Of a stretch of DNA of 64,000 bases, positions 44,861 to 55,619 are shown piece after piece. Numbering within the stretch: position 1 is the stretch's first letter; each line of letters opens with the position of its first letter. Origin of the DNA: Alopecurus myosuroides (taxonomy: Eukaryota; Streptophyta; Magnoliopsida; Poales; Poaceae); NCBI GenBank assembly GCA_028641055.1, contig CM054057.1, positions 581,485,940 through 581,549,939 on the forward strand. Direction: 5' to 3'. The translations under genes were made by a program, and so were the position numbers. The notes beneath the pieces were generated by a model that searched no databases, was not told the origin of the DNA, and saw only the letters and a program-made list of their open reading frames with translations.

Positions 44861-45388
44861 TGTTGATGATTCAGGATCAATCGATAAAATTACTAATGGT
44901 GGTGTGGTCTCCAAAAAGTTCAAAGAGAACTACATGTTGGAGTTGCTGGAATTAATTCCAGACCGGAGTCTCCGGTGTCAGGACTTTCCTGCGAAGAAGA
45001 AGTGTGCAAGTGGTGTCACCCACTGGACATACTCTGGAGAGTGTGCGGAGACTTCCCGGAGTCTCCGGTCCAGACCGGAGTCTCCGGGGCGCAGGGGCCG
45101 AAGTCTCCGAACTCCCGGTTGTTTCACTGCGCTCATCGCACCTCAGACGCCCTCTACACTTAGGAGAGAAGATTCGGCAGAAAATCTTCAAAGTCTCCGG
45201 CCTGGCCGGAGTCTCCGCCCATGAGGATTTTCCAGCGCCAAAACAAGATGGTGTCACCCACTAGCATGCGTCCGGAGAGTGCCCGGAGTCTCCTGCCCAC
45301 CGGAAAGTGTCCGGATAGTTTGGCACGCCAGAGTCTCCGGTGTGACTTTCGCAGAAATCCACCAAACGGCTAGATTTTGGGATTGGGG

Positions 45389-45396
45389 TATAAATA
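45389..45396 (+). promoter_or_regulatory. TATA box of the copia LTR
   Basis: TATAAATA followed by CCCCCTCCCC, in the middle of the LTR where the U3/R boundary is expected. Confidence 0.6.
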
Positions 45397-45848
45397 CCCC
45401 CTCCCCTTCTTCTTCCTCCAGCTAGCTCGTCCAGAATTGATTCCCCCATTGTATGATCTCACCCACCAAGCTAGATCTCCCAATCCCTCCGACTAAACTT
45501 ATTGATCTTCGGAGGATTGAAGGAGAAGGCCCCGATCTACATCTTCACCAACCGGTTTTCCATTCCCCCCTCATTTGCTTGAGGGGATCTTGTCTAGGGT
45601 TTCCTTGTGTGGAAAACTTAGACCTCATTGCTACTCTTGGTGATTCTTGGGAGCTCCCAATTCGGTTGTGGGTGTGTGTCCCAAGCTCGTTGTAAATGAC
45701 TTCCCGCCTCCAAGGGGATCATTAGTGAAAGGCGGACTAGGACTTTATGGCGGGGTTCATCGGAGAATAGGGTAAGGCCTTTGTGGCGTTGAGTAGGCCT
45801 TCGTGGCGAAACTCACACCCCTCCAACGAGACGTACTCCCCTAACAAG

Positions 45849-45853
45849 GAGGA
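45849..45853. repeat. Target-site duplication of the young Tat element, left copy
   Basis: GAGGA, identical to 61215-61219. It shows a single clean integration of 45854-61214 into the copia LTR. Confidence 0.95.
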
Positions 45854-46762
45854 TGTCGTGGTGGTGTCACGGCAGATGCCATGGGATGGCTAAAGATGTG
45901 GGAACGATGGACGCTGGAGGTGTCCGGGGAGGGATCACGCGACGAATAGCCGCGTGAGGTAAGATCCACACAACACAAACAACACGATGTACCCAGGTTC
46001 AGGGCCCTCGTGAGGAGGTAAAACCCCTACTCCTGCCTTTCTCTATGTATTATGATGTCTCTCCGAGTAGCCACGGTACAAATGGTATCTCTACCGAGTA
46101 GCCTTTCTCTTCTCTCCGAGTAGAGCTAGGTCAAGAACTTAGGGTTTCTAGGGCTCCAGAATGAGCGTAGAGCAAGATAGAGTCAGATCCCTCGCGCAGG
46201 AGGCGGCGGGGCACCTTATATACGCGGTGCCCAGCCGGATACGTCCAAATCTAGACAAGTGTCGACATAGTGTGCACATCGTCCTTTCTCCGAGTACCCG
46301 CTGACAGCTTTGGTTCCTAACCTTGGCTGCTTCTGTAAAGTCGTTGGCAAAACTAGGGGACAGACTGGTATCACTGTACCTAGGCACAGAGTAGGGCCCC
46401 TTATCCTGCCACCGCCTGCTTCCATGCTGTCACTGTCAGGGAGACCGGTCCCATATGAACAGTAGTTCGAATGCTGCCAAGTACGGACCCAGGATACGCG
46501 GGATCCTGTGTCAGAACGGCTCCTTTGACTTTCTGGCCCGAGTAGGTTCCCGCCAATTGTTCCCGCCAGTTGTACTCGGACCAACCCTTCTACTCGAAAG
46601 GATAGAACTTGATTGATATCTCCTTCTGGTCATCTTGTGGTGAGACCGAGTAGCAGTCGACCGGGTAGCGAGTACCAGGTAGTCGGCTACTCGACCAAAC
46701 CTCTCTTCTGTAAGCTGCCTTTACCATCTGTCTTTACCCTACTCGGGGGTAACCCCCCGACA
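45854..46762 (-). repeat. 3' LTR of the young Tat element (909 bp)
   Basis: Plus-strand ends TGTCGTGGTGG and CCCCCCGACA. Aligned by eye over the full length with 60304-61214: one substitution, one G-run and one C-run length difference. Rich in CCGAGTAG/CTACTCGG. Confidence 0.95.
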
Positions 46763-46778
46763 GCAGTCCCCGAAGCTG
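46763..46778 (-). other. Polypurine-tract position of the young Tat element
   Basis: Minus strand AGCTTCGGGGACTGC abuts the 3' LTR, where plus-strand cDNA priming is expected. The core TCGGGGACTGCC recurs inside the element (see the 21-bp repeat). Confidence 0.55.
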
Positions 46779-47280
46779 GTTGAGTCTTGCGAACTTGTTC
46801 ACTAGGCTCTGCCAGCTTAAAACCAGCCTTTGCATCTCAGCCCTTGAACCTCAAGATGCCGAGTAGAACCTCCGAGTAGCTATCTGGAAAGTACCTTGGG
46901 TTTCCTCTCTTCCGAGTAGCGCTTGCTTTCTACTCTGTAACCGAGTAAAAAGACTTAGAGAAATTTCTTAGATTGAGCCTCTGCAGCACAGAGCACAATC
47001 CAGCCCTTCGCGCAGCAACTGCACACGTGTCAAGCATCCACGACCTTGTCGTTTCGTTGCCCAGGACACGACCTGCCACGCGTCCAGTTTTCACGCAATG
47101 GGCCCACCGGCCGTCATGTCCCATCAAGTGTAGTTATAGGCCACGATTCGGTGGTGGGATCAACTGTGGCCATTACGCGCGCAACCGGCGCTTGTGTGCG
47201 TTTCTAGCCGGCCACAGGATCCACCACACGCCATAATCGATCCCACTCCCAAGACGGTAACGGTAAACTCGCGGAGGAGA

Positions 47281-47288
47281 TATAAATA
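47281..47288 (+). promoter_or_regulatory. TATA box of the antisense gene
   Basis: TATAAATA on the plus strand, 166 bp before the ATG at 47454 and 518 bp outside the LTR. Its position would give a 5'-UTR of about 140 nt. It suggests an internal promoter independent of the LTR. Confidence 0.65.
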
Positions 47289-47453
47289 CCCCCGCCGGTA
47301 ACTTCCTTTTCCCCTTCCCTCGCACTATTCCTTCTTCGTCTCCTGCTCTTCTCCGCCACCGTGCTCTCCGCCGCCGCGCAAGCTCTCGCGCCGCCGCGGG
47401 CTCAATCCCCCAACCAACTCCTTCGAAATCTTCCACTCCTTCCACTCGCAGCC

Positions 47454-50400
47454 ATGGCCAAATCTGGCTGGGCCGGCTCCTCGGTCACCGCGGAAGATTG
47501 CGCCTGGCTCGTCAATACCAGGCGAGTCCCTCCCGGCGTGGAGTGCCGGGCGCCGGACGGTGAAATCGTGCCGTCCCCGCGGGAGGGAGAGCGCGTCGTC
47601 TTTCTGGCGCATTTCGAGCGCGGGTTCGGATTGCCCGCCTCCGATTTCTTGCGGAAGTTCCTCAACCACTTCGGCATCCAGATGCACCATCTGCCCCCCA
47701 ACGCCGTCGTCTTCCTCGCCTACCATGCCGTGGTCTGCGAGGCCTTCCTCGGCATCCGGCCCACGTGGGAGACGTGGCTCAGGTATTTCCACCTGCGCCA
47801 GCAATCCACCGGGAAGAAGGACTCCGCGGGCGTCGCCCGCGCCACCGACACCGGCTGCGCCATGATGGTGCAGCGGTCCGGGACGAACCACCCCCGCATC
47901 AAGGGGCTGGACTCCGTCAAGCTGTGGCAGAAGACGTTCCTCTACGTCAGGAACGTTGCCGCCGCGGAAGGAGCCCCGGTGAACGATCGAATCAACCTGC
48001 CCGTCTGGAGCAATCGCGCTCCAATCGGGATGTACTGGAAGGACAAGCCCGTCAACGACGATGACGCCATCGAGATGGAGAATCGACTCGGCTGGCTGAA
48101 GGCGCAGGGCCTCAAGAACGACGATCCGGTGGCCTGCTGGATCCAGCGCCGAGTGCTGCCCTTGCAGGAGCGGTGCCATCTCATGTGTTACATGGGAGGC
48201 CCCCGCGACTGCACCAGGACAACCACCATCGAGATCGACAACATCGATGTTCCCTGGCACGCAAGGAACATCTTGACGACAAGCCTTGGCGACCACTGGC
48301 AATACGGGTTCGTCCCGTACAGCCGTACAAAGCCGATTGAGCGGGTACGCCTTTCTTACTTTGCTCTCTGCATACTCTTTCCGAGTAGATAGCTTCTCCT
48401 TCTTGCATCAACTAGCAATTGCCTTGCGTTCCGAGTAGTACATCTAGCCGAATCGCCTTAGGCTTAGTATGCTTTGTGTTTGCACGCTTTGCCGGATAGC
48501 CTACTCGGGAACGATTCTCAGGCTTGATGTGCTTTATACCTGCACGCCCTTCCGAGTAATACCTTTCTGCAAACATGCTTAGGCTTAGCATGCTTTGTGT
48601 TTGCACGCCTATCCGGGTAGAATGCTTAGTAAACTGCTTAGGCTTTGTGTGCTTCGTACCCGCACGCCTATCCGAGTAGAATTCCTTCCTGGTACTCGGC
48701 TAGTCTGTGATCCTTCTCTGCTTTTCAGGTTCTCACTCGCCAGATAATCGAGAGCTGCGAGGTTTTTGAGGGCAACTGGTCTCCTGATCGTGAGGAGGAC
48801 GATGTGCCTTCTTTCGATGCCGCGGAGCAGCCCAACCTCTCTCGCTCCCCCATCACTGATAAGCGCGACGCTCTCCGCACCTGGTCCGATGAGGATTTTG
48901 ATGGTAACTATACTTTCATTCTGTTTGTTTCCGAGAAGCACCAGTCCCTCGTTTGTTGTTTCTGATTCTTTCCTCTTTTCTCTTTTGGATTCTCAGATGA
49001 AGTTGCCGCGGAAAAGAACGACGAGGACGAAGACGAGGACGAGGGCGATGCGCCCCTAGTCGTCAACCCTTTGTCCGTTGCTGCTCCTGAGACCCGCAAA
49101 CGGACTGGTAGCGGAGCACCAGCGCCTCCCGCCAAGAGGAAGAAGCCCGCCGAGAAGAAGGTGGTCGTGAAGAGGTCCAGACGAGAGCTCAAGTGCACCA
49201 CCGCGTAAGCCCTCTTCTCGGTCGCCTCCCTTCTCGCGCTGTGCTATTTTCCCAATCTTCTTTCTAATTTGTGATTTCTCTTTCTCTGCAGACCTCCCAT
49301 GGACGCGAACGCAACTCTGGCGTCTGACCACACTAAGGAAAAATCTGTGCCTCTGGTCAATCTGGATGATGATGAGGACGACACCGCCAACGCTGCTGCC
49401 GCCAATCCGCAGACCGCCAATGCACAAGGAGCAGCGTCAGAGCCAGCGACGCAGGACACTACCGTCCACCAAGAGAGAGCCCCTTCTCCTCCGGCTAGCA
49501 ATGCCGAGGAGAACCAAGATCGAGTGATGCAAGACAACACCGCCGACGAACGGCCAGAAACAGAGCAAGAGCAGCCCGCCACAGGGGCTGCTGCACAAGA
49601 GAGCCTCGCTGCCGCGCAGCGAGTAGAAGACACCACCGCCACGGATGCCACTGCTTATCCATTGAGCAGCGTGCAACCGGGCGTGACACCAAGTAGCGCC
49701 CCGCCAGGAGCTGCACAAGGCGACGGATCCGCGGCGCCACCAACTGCGCAAGGCCCTACACCACCAACTGCGCAAGGCCCTACACCGCCAACTTCCTCCT
49801 CGTCGCCGCAGAGTAAGGACGCATCCAGCCCTCCTGCCGGGCGAGTAACCAGGCAGCGAGCCTTGGATGCTCTGAAGGATGAGGTTGTCAGAAGGGCAGC
49901 CGAGAAGGAAGCTGCTGAGAAGGCCAAGGCCGAGAAGGAAACTGCTGATAAGGAAGCTGCTGAGAAGGCCAAGGCTGAGCAGAAGAAAGCCAGGGCTGAG
50001 CAGAAGAAGGCCGAGAAGCAAGCTGCCGAGAAGGCAGTCGCCGAGAAGGCGAAAGCCAAGACTGACGGGAAGACGACTGAGGATCCCGAGAAGCAGAGGG
50101 TTGAGAAGGAGCAAACGAAGAAGCGGGCCAGAGACCAGAGTACATCCTCAGGCGGAGCGCTCGTGATCCACGAGTCCGGCCCGATTCCTGCTGCGCTCTC
50201 TGCAGACGCTCGCGCTGCTGGCCAGCCTTGCTACCCGGAGTACATGATTGAGGTTAGCCATCAGCACTCCATCGGCTTCCCTCCCAAGGACAAAGCTTTA
50301 GCTATCCAGAGGGGAAGGAAAGTTGTAGCCATGAACTCCCCTCCTCCGGATCCAAGCCAACCCCAGTCTGTCAACATTGCTTCTCGCGGAGTCCAAGACA

Positions 50401-52664
50401 AACCAATAACATCCAAGGGTCTTGAACAGGTATTGGACACCGTTGGCCACATCAACGCCAGATGGGACAGCAGGGTTCTCGGGGAGGAGAAATGGCACGG
50501 CCTGACCCTTGGCGGCATCGACCACATGCGCGTGGATTGGAACAAGATCGATCTGGGACACAGGCCCATGTCCGTCTCCACCGAGACCGCAACCCTTGCA
50601 GCCAAAATGTTCCTGCACCGCAAGAACGCCGAAGACATCGAGCAGTCGTATGCAGTAAGTCCTTCTTGCCTTTTCCGAGTTGAATTTTCTTCTCTTCTAC
50701 TCGCCTTTCTTCTTTCTTACCATCACCCCCAGTCCCCGAGATTCGGGTCGAGTAGACGTATACTCTCCGAGTAGCCTCCTACTCGGGCTGAATCTTCTCT
50801 GCTTTGCCTAACTCATTTTCTTCTCGTTTCTCAGGATAGCGTTCTTAAGCGGACCCACTTATACGCATTTCTCTGGAACCATTCCGCCAGGAGGCGAATT
50901 GCTGCTCTAGAGAAGGAAAAGGCAGCTGCGGAGGCAGCCAGCAAGAACGCCAAGGACAGCACCCAACAGCTGACTGAAGTGCAAGGTACGCTTTTAGCTG
51001 TGCGATTCATGCGTTTTTGTTTACGCTCGCTTATGCTTTCTTATGCGCTAACCTCTCCTTCTCTGCAGAAAAACTGAAAGCCTTAGCAGACGAACATGAG
51101 AAATGCCGCAGCTTCGTGGAGAACTCCGAGGCCACCATCAAAAGGCTAGAAGGTAAGTTTGTTGTTTACTCGGTTCGATCTTGAATCTGTTTCTTCTCTG
51201 CTCCTCTGCTAACCTTATCTATCTTTTCGCAGAAGATTACAAGTTGTTTGCTGAGGCACACCAAGATTGTGTCAAGCCAGCAGAGGTGCAGAAGCAACTG
51301 TCCGACCAGGCCGTTGAGCTGTTGAAGGACCACACCACGGAGACCGAGAACTGCAATCCAGTTGCAAAAGGCACTCCAGGATGCCGTCAAGATTGGCGCC
51401 GAGAGGGACAAAGCAATCGCCGAGAAGGCCAAGGCCGAGACCACTTTCAGAGCCAAGGAGAGGGCCCTTGAGCAGGAATGCGAAACCTTGAAGAAGACCA
51501 ACGCTGATCTCTTCGCTCAGATGGATAGCTTGCGCTTGATCCAAGAAAAGCACATTTCTAACGAGGAGTCCTGGAGGACCCAACTGCAGCGGCTGCGCAA
51601 CGAACTGTCCGGTGAGTCTTTTCTTCGCTGCCTCTTTTCTTCTCGGTCGTATTTCTCCTCGGTTTTCCTCTACTCGGTTCTTCTCTTCTCGGTTCTGAAG
51701 TTACCACATGCTATTTCAGAGATCTGGCCTCATCTTGATTCCCCTTCTGTGCCTATGGTGGCCAAGGCCAAAGCAGCTCGCCTTGCGAAAGGTGAGGCAG
51801 CAGATACCAGAGCCGAGATCGAGGACAGCTTGCTGGTGCTCAACAACTATTTCGAACAGCTGGCTGGCGTCGGAACTGACCTGGTGCACGAGGGCTTTGA
51901 GCTCCACAGGCTGTTTTGGCCTCATGATGATCGGCCAACCACCATGAAGGGCCTAGCCTTCAAGCTGAAGAATGTGAAGAAAGAGTTGAAGAAGTGGCGT
52001 GCTCGGGCGCCCGTGCTGGTGCAGACGGATGCTTCTCTGCATAGCATCCTGGTATGAAAACCTCAACATGCAGCTCATCCGCGGGAAGCGCAACAATTCC
52101 AGGTGGGAGGTAGATCCCGACTGCGTGGCCACACGCAAGCAGATCGCCTACGAGGTCGCGGAGTGCGCCGAGACGGAGACCTTCATCGAGGGCCTCCCCG
52201 AGCCCGACACCGAGTACGAAGAGGAAGAGGAGGAGGACGACGAAGTGGAATCCGACTTGGAAGGCCTCTTCGAATCTCCTGAGGGCAAGGCCGGGAAGGG
52301 GAAGAACGTCTCCGTCGCGAGTAGCGACGAGGACGAGTACGCCCACATCGACACCGCCGCACTCGACTTTGGCACCTCCTCAGGTGCTACTCTCGACGAC
52401 ACGGTGCCCCCTCCTGGCCAAGCTTCAGGCTCCTCTTCGGCTCCAGGACCCGTCTCGGTGGCCACGGCCACTTCCGAGCAGGCGGCCACCCAGGATGCTG
52501 CCGAGATGAAGGAATCCGCCACCGTCCAGACGGGAGCGGATGCCACCTATGCCAGCACCGAAGGAACAGCCGCCACGACCGCCACCGAAGAAGGCGCTGC
52601 CAAGACCGCCGCCGAAGAACCAGCAGCCAAGGCCAGCGCCGAGAACGCTGCCTCCTCATCTTGA
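47454..52664 (+). CDS. Antisense spliced gene of the young Tat element, Transposase_28-like protein
   Basis: Eight exons: 47454-48344, 48729-48903, 48997-49204, 49292-50654, 50835-50985, 51069-51152, 51233-51611, 51720-52664; all introns GT-AG with matching phases through exon 7. ATG in GCCATGGCC context (MAKSGWAGSS). Residues ~50-290 match the 'putative gypsy type transposon' (Transposase_28) pattern: HFERGFGLPASDFLRKFLNH, HHLPPNAVVFLAYHAVVCEA, FLGIRPTWETWLRYF. Exon 3 has a basic, nuclear-signal-like PAKRKKP. Exon 4 has a long A/E/K charged helix. Exons 5-7 form a coiled coil (LEKEKAAAEAA). Exon 8 has a conserved block and an acidic/Ala-rich tail. Two 1-nt frame breaks (about 51350 and 52045) spoil the end in this copy. 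Its function is unknown; such antisense ORFs are known in Tat elements. It could be a regulator or a trafficking helper. Confidence 0.8.
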
Positions 52665-53332
52665 AGCAACCTGCACTCTCTTTTACTTGAAAACTTATCA
52701 GATCCCCGGGATGCTGGGAGCAGATGTAATAGACTATCTTTGTTTTGCTTGCTACTCAGTTTTTATGCCCACTCTGTTTATTTCAACATTAATCAATTTG
52801 AACGACGCTGGCTCAATGCCGAGTTGCGTTTCCATGCGAGTCCCCGAGTTGCATTTCTTATTCACCCTATCTTTTCATCTGCTCTACCGCGACTTGTCGC
52901 TTTTTTGGTATTCGAGTCACAAGAATCAAGTAGTAGGGCTGCAAATACTTAGCCGCTAGAAACAATCATGGTAACGCAACCCACCACTTAGCCGAGAAGA
53001 CGAAAACAGGGAACAAAAGTAACCAACAATCTACTCGGTTCCTGCACTCTTTCTTCCTTAGCGATTTTCGTGTGCTCATTGACCTTGTGCTTGTTCTCTT
53101 GCTTGCCATGAAGCCGGGTTTCGGACAGCAGCAAAGTCGAAGAGTTGGCATATAGGTTTAAACACAGTACTCAATGCACTTATGAGTTCTGAAGTGGAGC
53201 AACCGAATAGACAAAGGACCAAGCCGAGTAAAAACATTTAGAGCAAATTTGGACGAGGGCAGTCCCCGAGAACAATTTCAGATTGCAGAGTAGAATTTCA
53301 ACTCGGATAAGAGGGTACATACACATCTTTGC
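52665..53332. other. Convergence zone between antisense gene and integrase
   Basis: 668 bp in which both transcription units must terminate. No ORF is supported. It holds GGCAGTCCCCGAGAAC near 53259, a match to the 21-bp repeat core. Overlapping 3' ends would make complementary RNA. Confidence 0.5.
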
Positions 53333-54530
53333 TCACGAATGAAAACGATGAAGTAGAGCTACATTCCAGGGACGCTTGGTTTCCTCTCCAGCTTTATCTG
53401 CCCTGTTCGCCTGCGATGGGCGCACATCTACAAGATAGTACGCGTCATTGTGCAGCGCTTTGCTGACAATGAAAGGCCCTTCCCATGGAGGAGACAACTT
53501 GTGCATCCCGGCTGTGCGCTGCACCAGCCTAAGGACCATGTCTCCTTCTCGGAAAACCCTTGGGTTCACCTTCGGCTATGATAACGCCGCAGGTTTTGCT
53601 GGTAGATAGCGAACGTGACAGAGTCAGCTCTCTTGCTTCTTCAAGCAGGTCAACGTCGTCTTCTCGAGCTTCTCTCGCCTCCACCTCAGTGTAGAGGGCT
53701 ACTCGGGGGGAGTCATGCTCTAAGTCTATTGGCAACACGGCCTCAGCCCCGTATACCAAAGAATGGGGCCGGTTGACGGTTAGGGGTAGTCCTTAGACTC
53801 CACAACACCGCTGGCACTCTTCTAGCCAACACCCAGGTGTTTCAGCAATGGCTCAATCACTGGATGCTGCCTATCCAGCCTTGCTTGATTGCCTCTCACC
53901 CTTGCCCATTGGAGGCAGGTGCGCGACTGACGCAACGTCTAGTCGGATATGCTTATCTCTGCAAAATCGCACCATTGCCCCCTCTGCAAAGTTGGTGCCG
54001 TTGTCGGTGATGATACTGTGGCGGTAGCCATATCTCATGATCACATCCTTCACGAACTTCACAGCTGTGACCCCATCGCACTTCGAATAGGTTTCACCTC
54101 GATCACTTGGTGAACTTGTCCACCATGACAAGATATGTGTCATATTGCCTTTAGCCGGCTTGAAAGGACCAACCATATCCAAGCACCAAACAGCAAATGG
54201 CCATGTGATAGGAATTGTTTTCAACTCGGAAGCAGGCATGTGAATCTTACTTGCGAACATCTGGCAGCCGGTGCACTTCCTCACAATATCTTCAGCTTGC
54301 GCAGTGCAGTGAGCCAGTAGAAGCCATGCCGAAAACTTTCTTGACCAATGCCCGAGAAGAGGCGTGATGCCCACATTCCCCTTGATGTATCTCCACCAGT
54401 ATTTCTTCTCCCTCTTCCGGGCTCACACAGCGTTGCAGTACACCAGTGGCACTTCTCTTGTGCAGCACATCTTGGACTATGGTGTAGCCCTTGGACCTTC
54501 TCTGAATCTGCCTCGCAGTCACCTCATCTT
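53333..54530 (-). pseudogene. Integrase of the young Tat element (frame-broken)
   Basis: Minus strand: VTARQIQRRSKGYTIVQD then GECGHHASSRALVKKVF and CTGC (zinc domain); WCLDMVGPF and IITDNGTNF (first two catalytic Asp); a disrupted SNGQ...E region near 53895 where the Glu motif is frame-shifted; then MVYGAEAVLPIDLEHDSPRV and EGDMVLRLVQRTAGMHKLSP (C-terminal domain) to TAG 53333. At least three small frame breaks. Integration must have used integrase from another copy, unless these are assembly errors. Confidence 0.75.
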
Positions 54531-55619
54531 CAGGTAAAGTACCGTCCCTTAGAAAGGATAATATGGGCATTGCCCAACTCGGTGTCTCCCGCATGGGAAA
54601 CACTGGTTCGTCCATTTCCATTGGGGCAGGCTCTTGTGGTTGCACAGGGGGAGTAGGAGCGCTTCTTTGCAGCCCTGACCGATTGGCGAGAACTTCTTCA
54701 ATGAATGCGACAGCTTCTGGGTTGAGGGCGGCAGTCCCCGAGTACGGAGTGGCAGTCCCCGAGTAAGGAATGGCAGTCCCCGAGTAAGGAATGGCAGTCC
54801 CCGAGTAGGGAACGGCAGTCCCCGGGTAGGGAATGGCAGTCCCCGAGTGGGGAACGGTAGTCCCCGAGTAGGGAATGGCAGTCCCCGAGTAGAGGACGGC
54901 AGTCCCCGGGTTCCCTGCAGCACTCTCCCAGTCAATCTCCATTGGGTCAGATTCTTCACTTGGCAGAGAAGGAACAAAGATGGATTCCGAGTTGGGGAAG
55001 GCTTGATGGATGGCTTCCTCAAATGCTCCAAGGCAATCCCTGCCGGATGGACTGCCGAGAAGATCCCAACTTGGATAGCTCGTCTGCTGCTTCGTTCTCT
55101 GCTCGGTGAATGTGCTGGAACTCACAGCCTTCGAAAAACCCAGTCATGACTGCACCAGGAAGCGATACGATGCCTGTTGGCATCCAGAGCATCCCAGGTA
55201 CCTGAGACTTGCTGCACCCTAGATCTGAATCGCCATAGCATAATGCGCTGCACACCAACCTCCTTTGCTACTCGCAAACCATGCACCACTGCCTCGTACT
55301 CGGCTACATTGTTGGATGCCTTGAAATGAATCTGCAACACATACTTGAGCTGATCTCGCTTGGGTGATGTAAGCACCACGCCAGCACCAAGGCCTTCTTT
55401 CACCTTTGAGCCATCAAAGTGCATTTTCCAATAGTTGGAAACTGGAGCGGGAGGTTCATACTGCATCTCGGCCCAGTCCACAAGAAATTCCGCCAGGACC
55501 TGAGACTTGATTGCTTCTCTTCTCGCATACGCGGGAGCGTACGCGGCTAGCTCGATTGCCCACTTGGCTACTCTGCCACTCGCCTCCTTGTTTCCATGAT
55601 ATCCGAGATGGAGCAGAAC
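54531..55619 (-). pseudogene. RNase H and linker of the young Tat element (frame-broken)
   Basis: RNase H runs from about 55480 (KMHFDGSKVKEGLGAGVVL, first Asp) through NNVAEYEAVVHGL (Glu) to CYGDSDL (Asp, reached by frame change near 55235) and HRAENEAADELSKLGS. A Pro/Ser/Glu-rich linker with the 21-bp repeat follows. Several 1-2-nt deletions relative to the frame of the first element (about 55605, 55585, 55240, 55225) break it. Confidence 0.75.
54731..54919 (-). repeat. In-frame 21-bp minisatellite in pol, nine units
   Basis: Units start at 54731, 54752, 54773, 54794, 54815, 54836, 54857, 54878 and 54899, exactly 21 bp apart, each a variant of GCAGTCCCCGAGTAGGGAAT. On the minus strand every unit adds seven residues of the YSGTAIP type. 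It lies in the linker between RNase H and integrase; the first Tat element has no repeat there. Confidence 0.95.

Larger units (their letters stand above)
44861..45853 (+). repeat. Copia 5' LTR, left part
   Basis: Contains many copies of the near-palindrome CCGGAGTCTCCGG and GGAGTCTCC (44963-45340) upstream of the TATA box. The remainder of the LTR is 61215-61449, including the CACCTATTCACCCCCCCC block common near pooid copia LTR ends. Confidence 0.65.

Noticed and set aside
47325..48302. 325-codon minus-strand frame opposite exon 1 of the antisense Tat gene
   Set aside because: It is a GC-rich shadow of the plus-strand Transposase_28-like exon, which has recognisable motifs and proper splice sites; the minus frame has none.
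49437..50114. Long Leu/Ala-rich minus-strand frames opposite exon 4
   Set aside because: Mirror image of the A/E/K-rich helical repeat on the plus strand.
54722..54919. 21-bp array considered as a regulatory satellite rather than coding
   Set aside because: The exact 21-bp period keeps pol in frame and both sides are pol coding; coding is the simpler reading, though a secondary role is possible.
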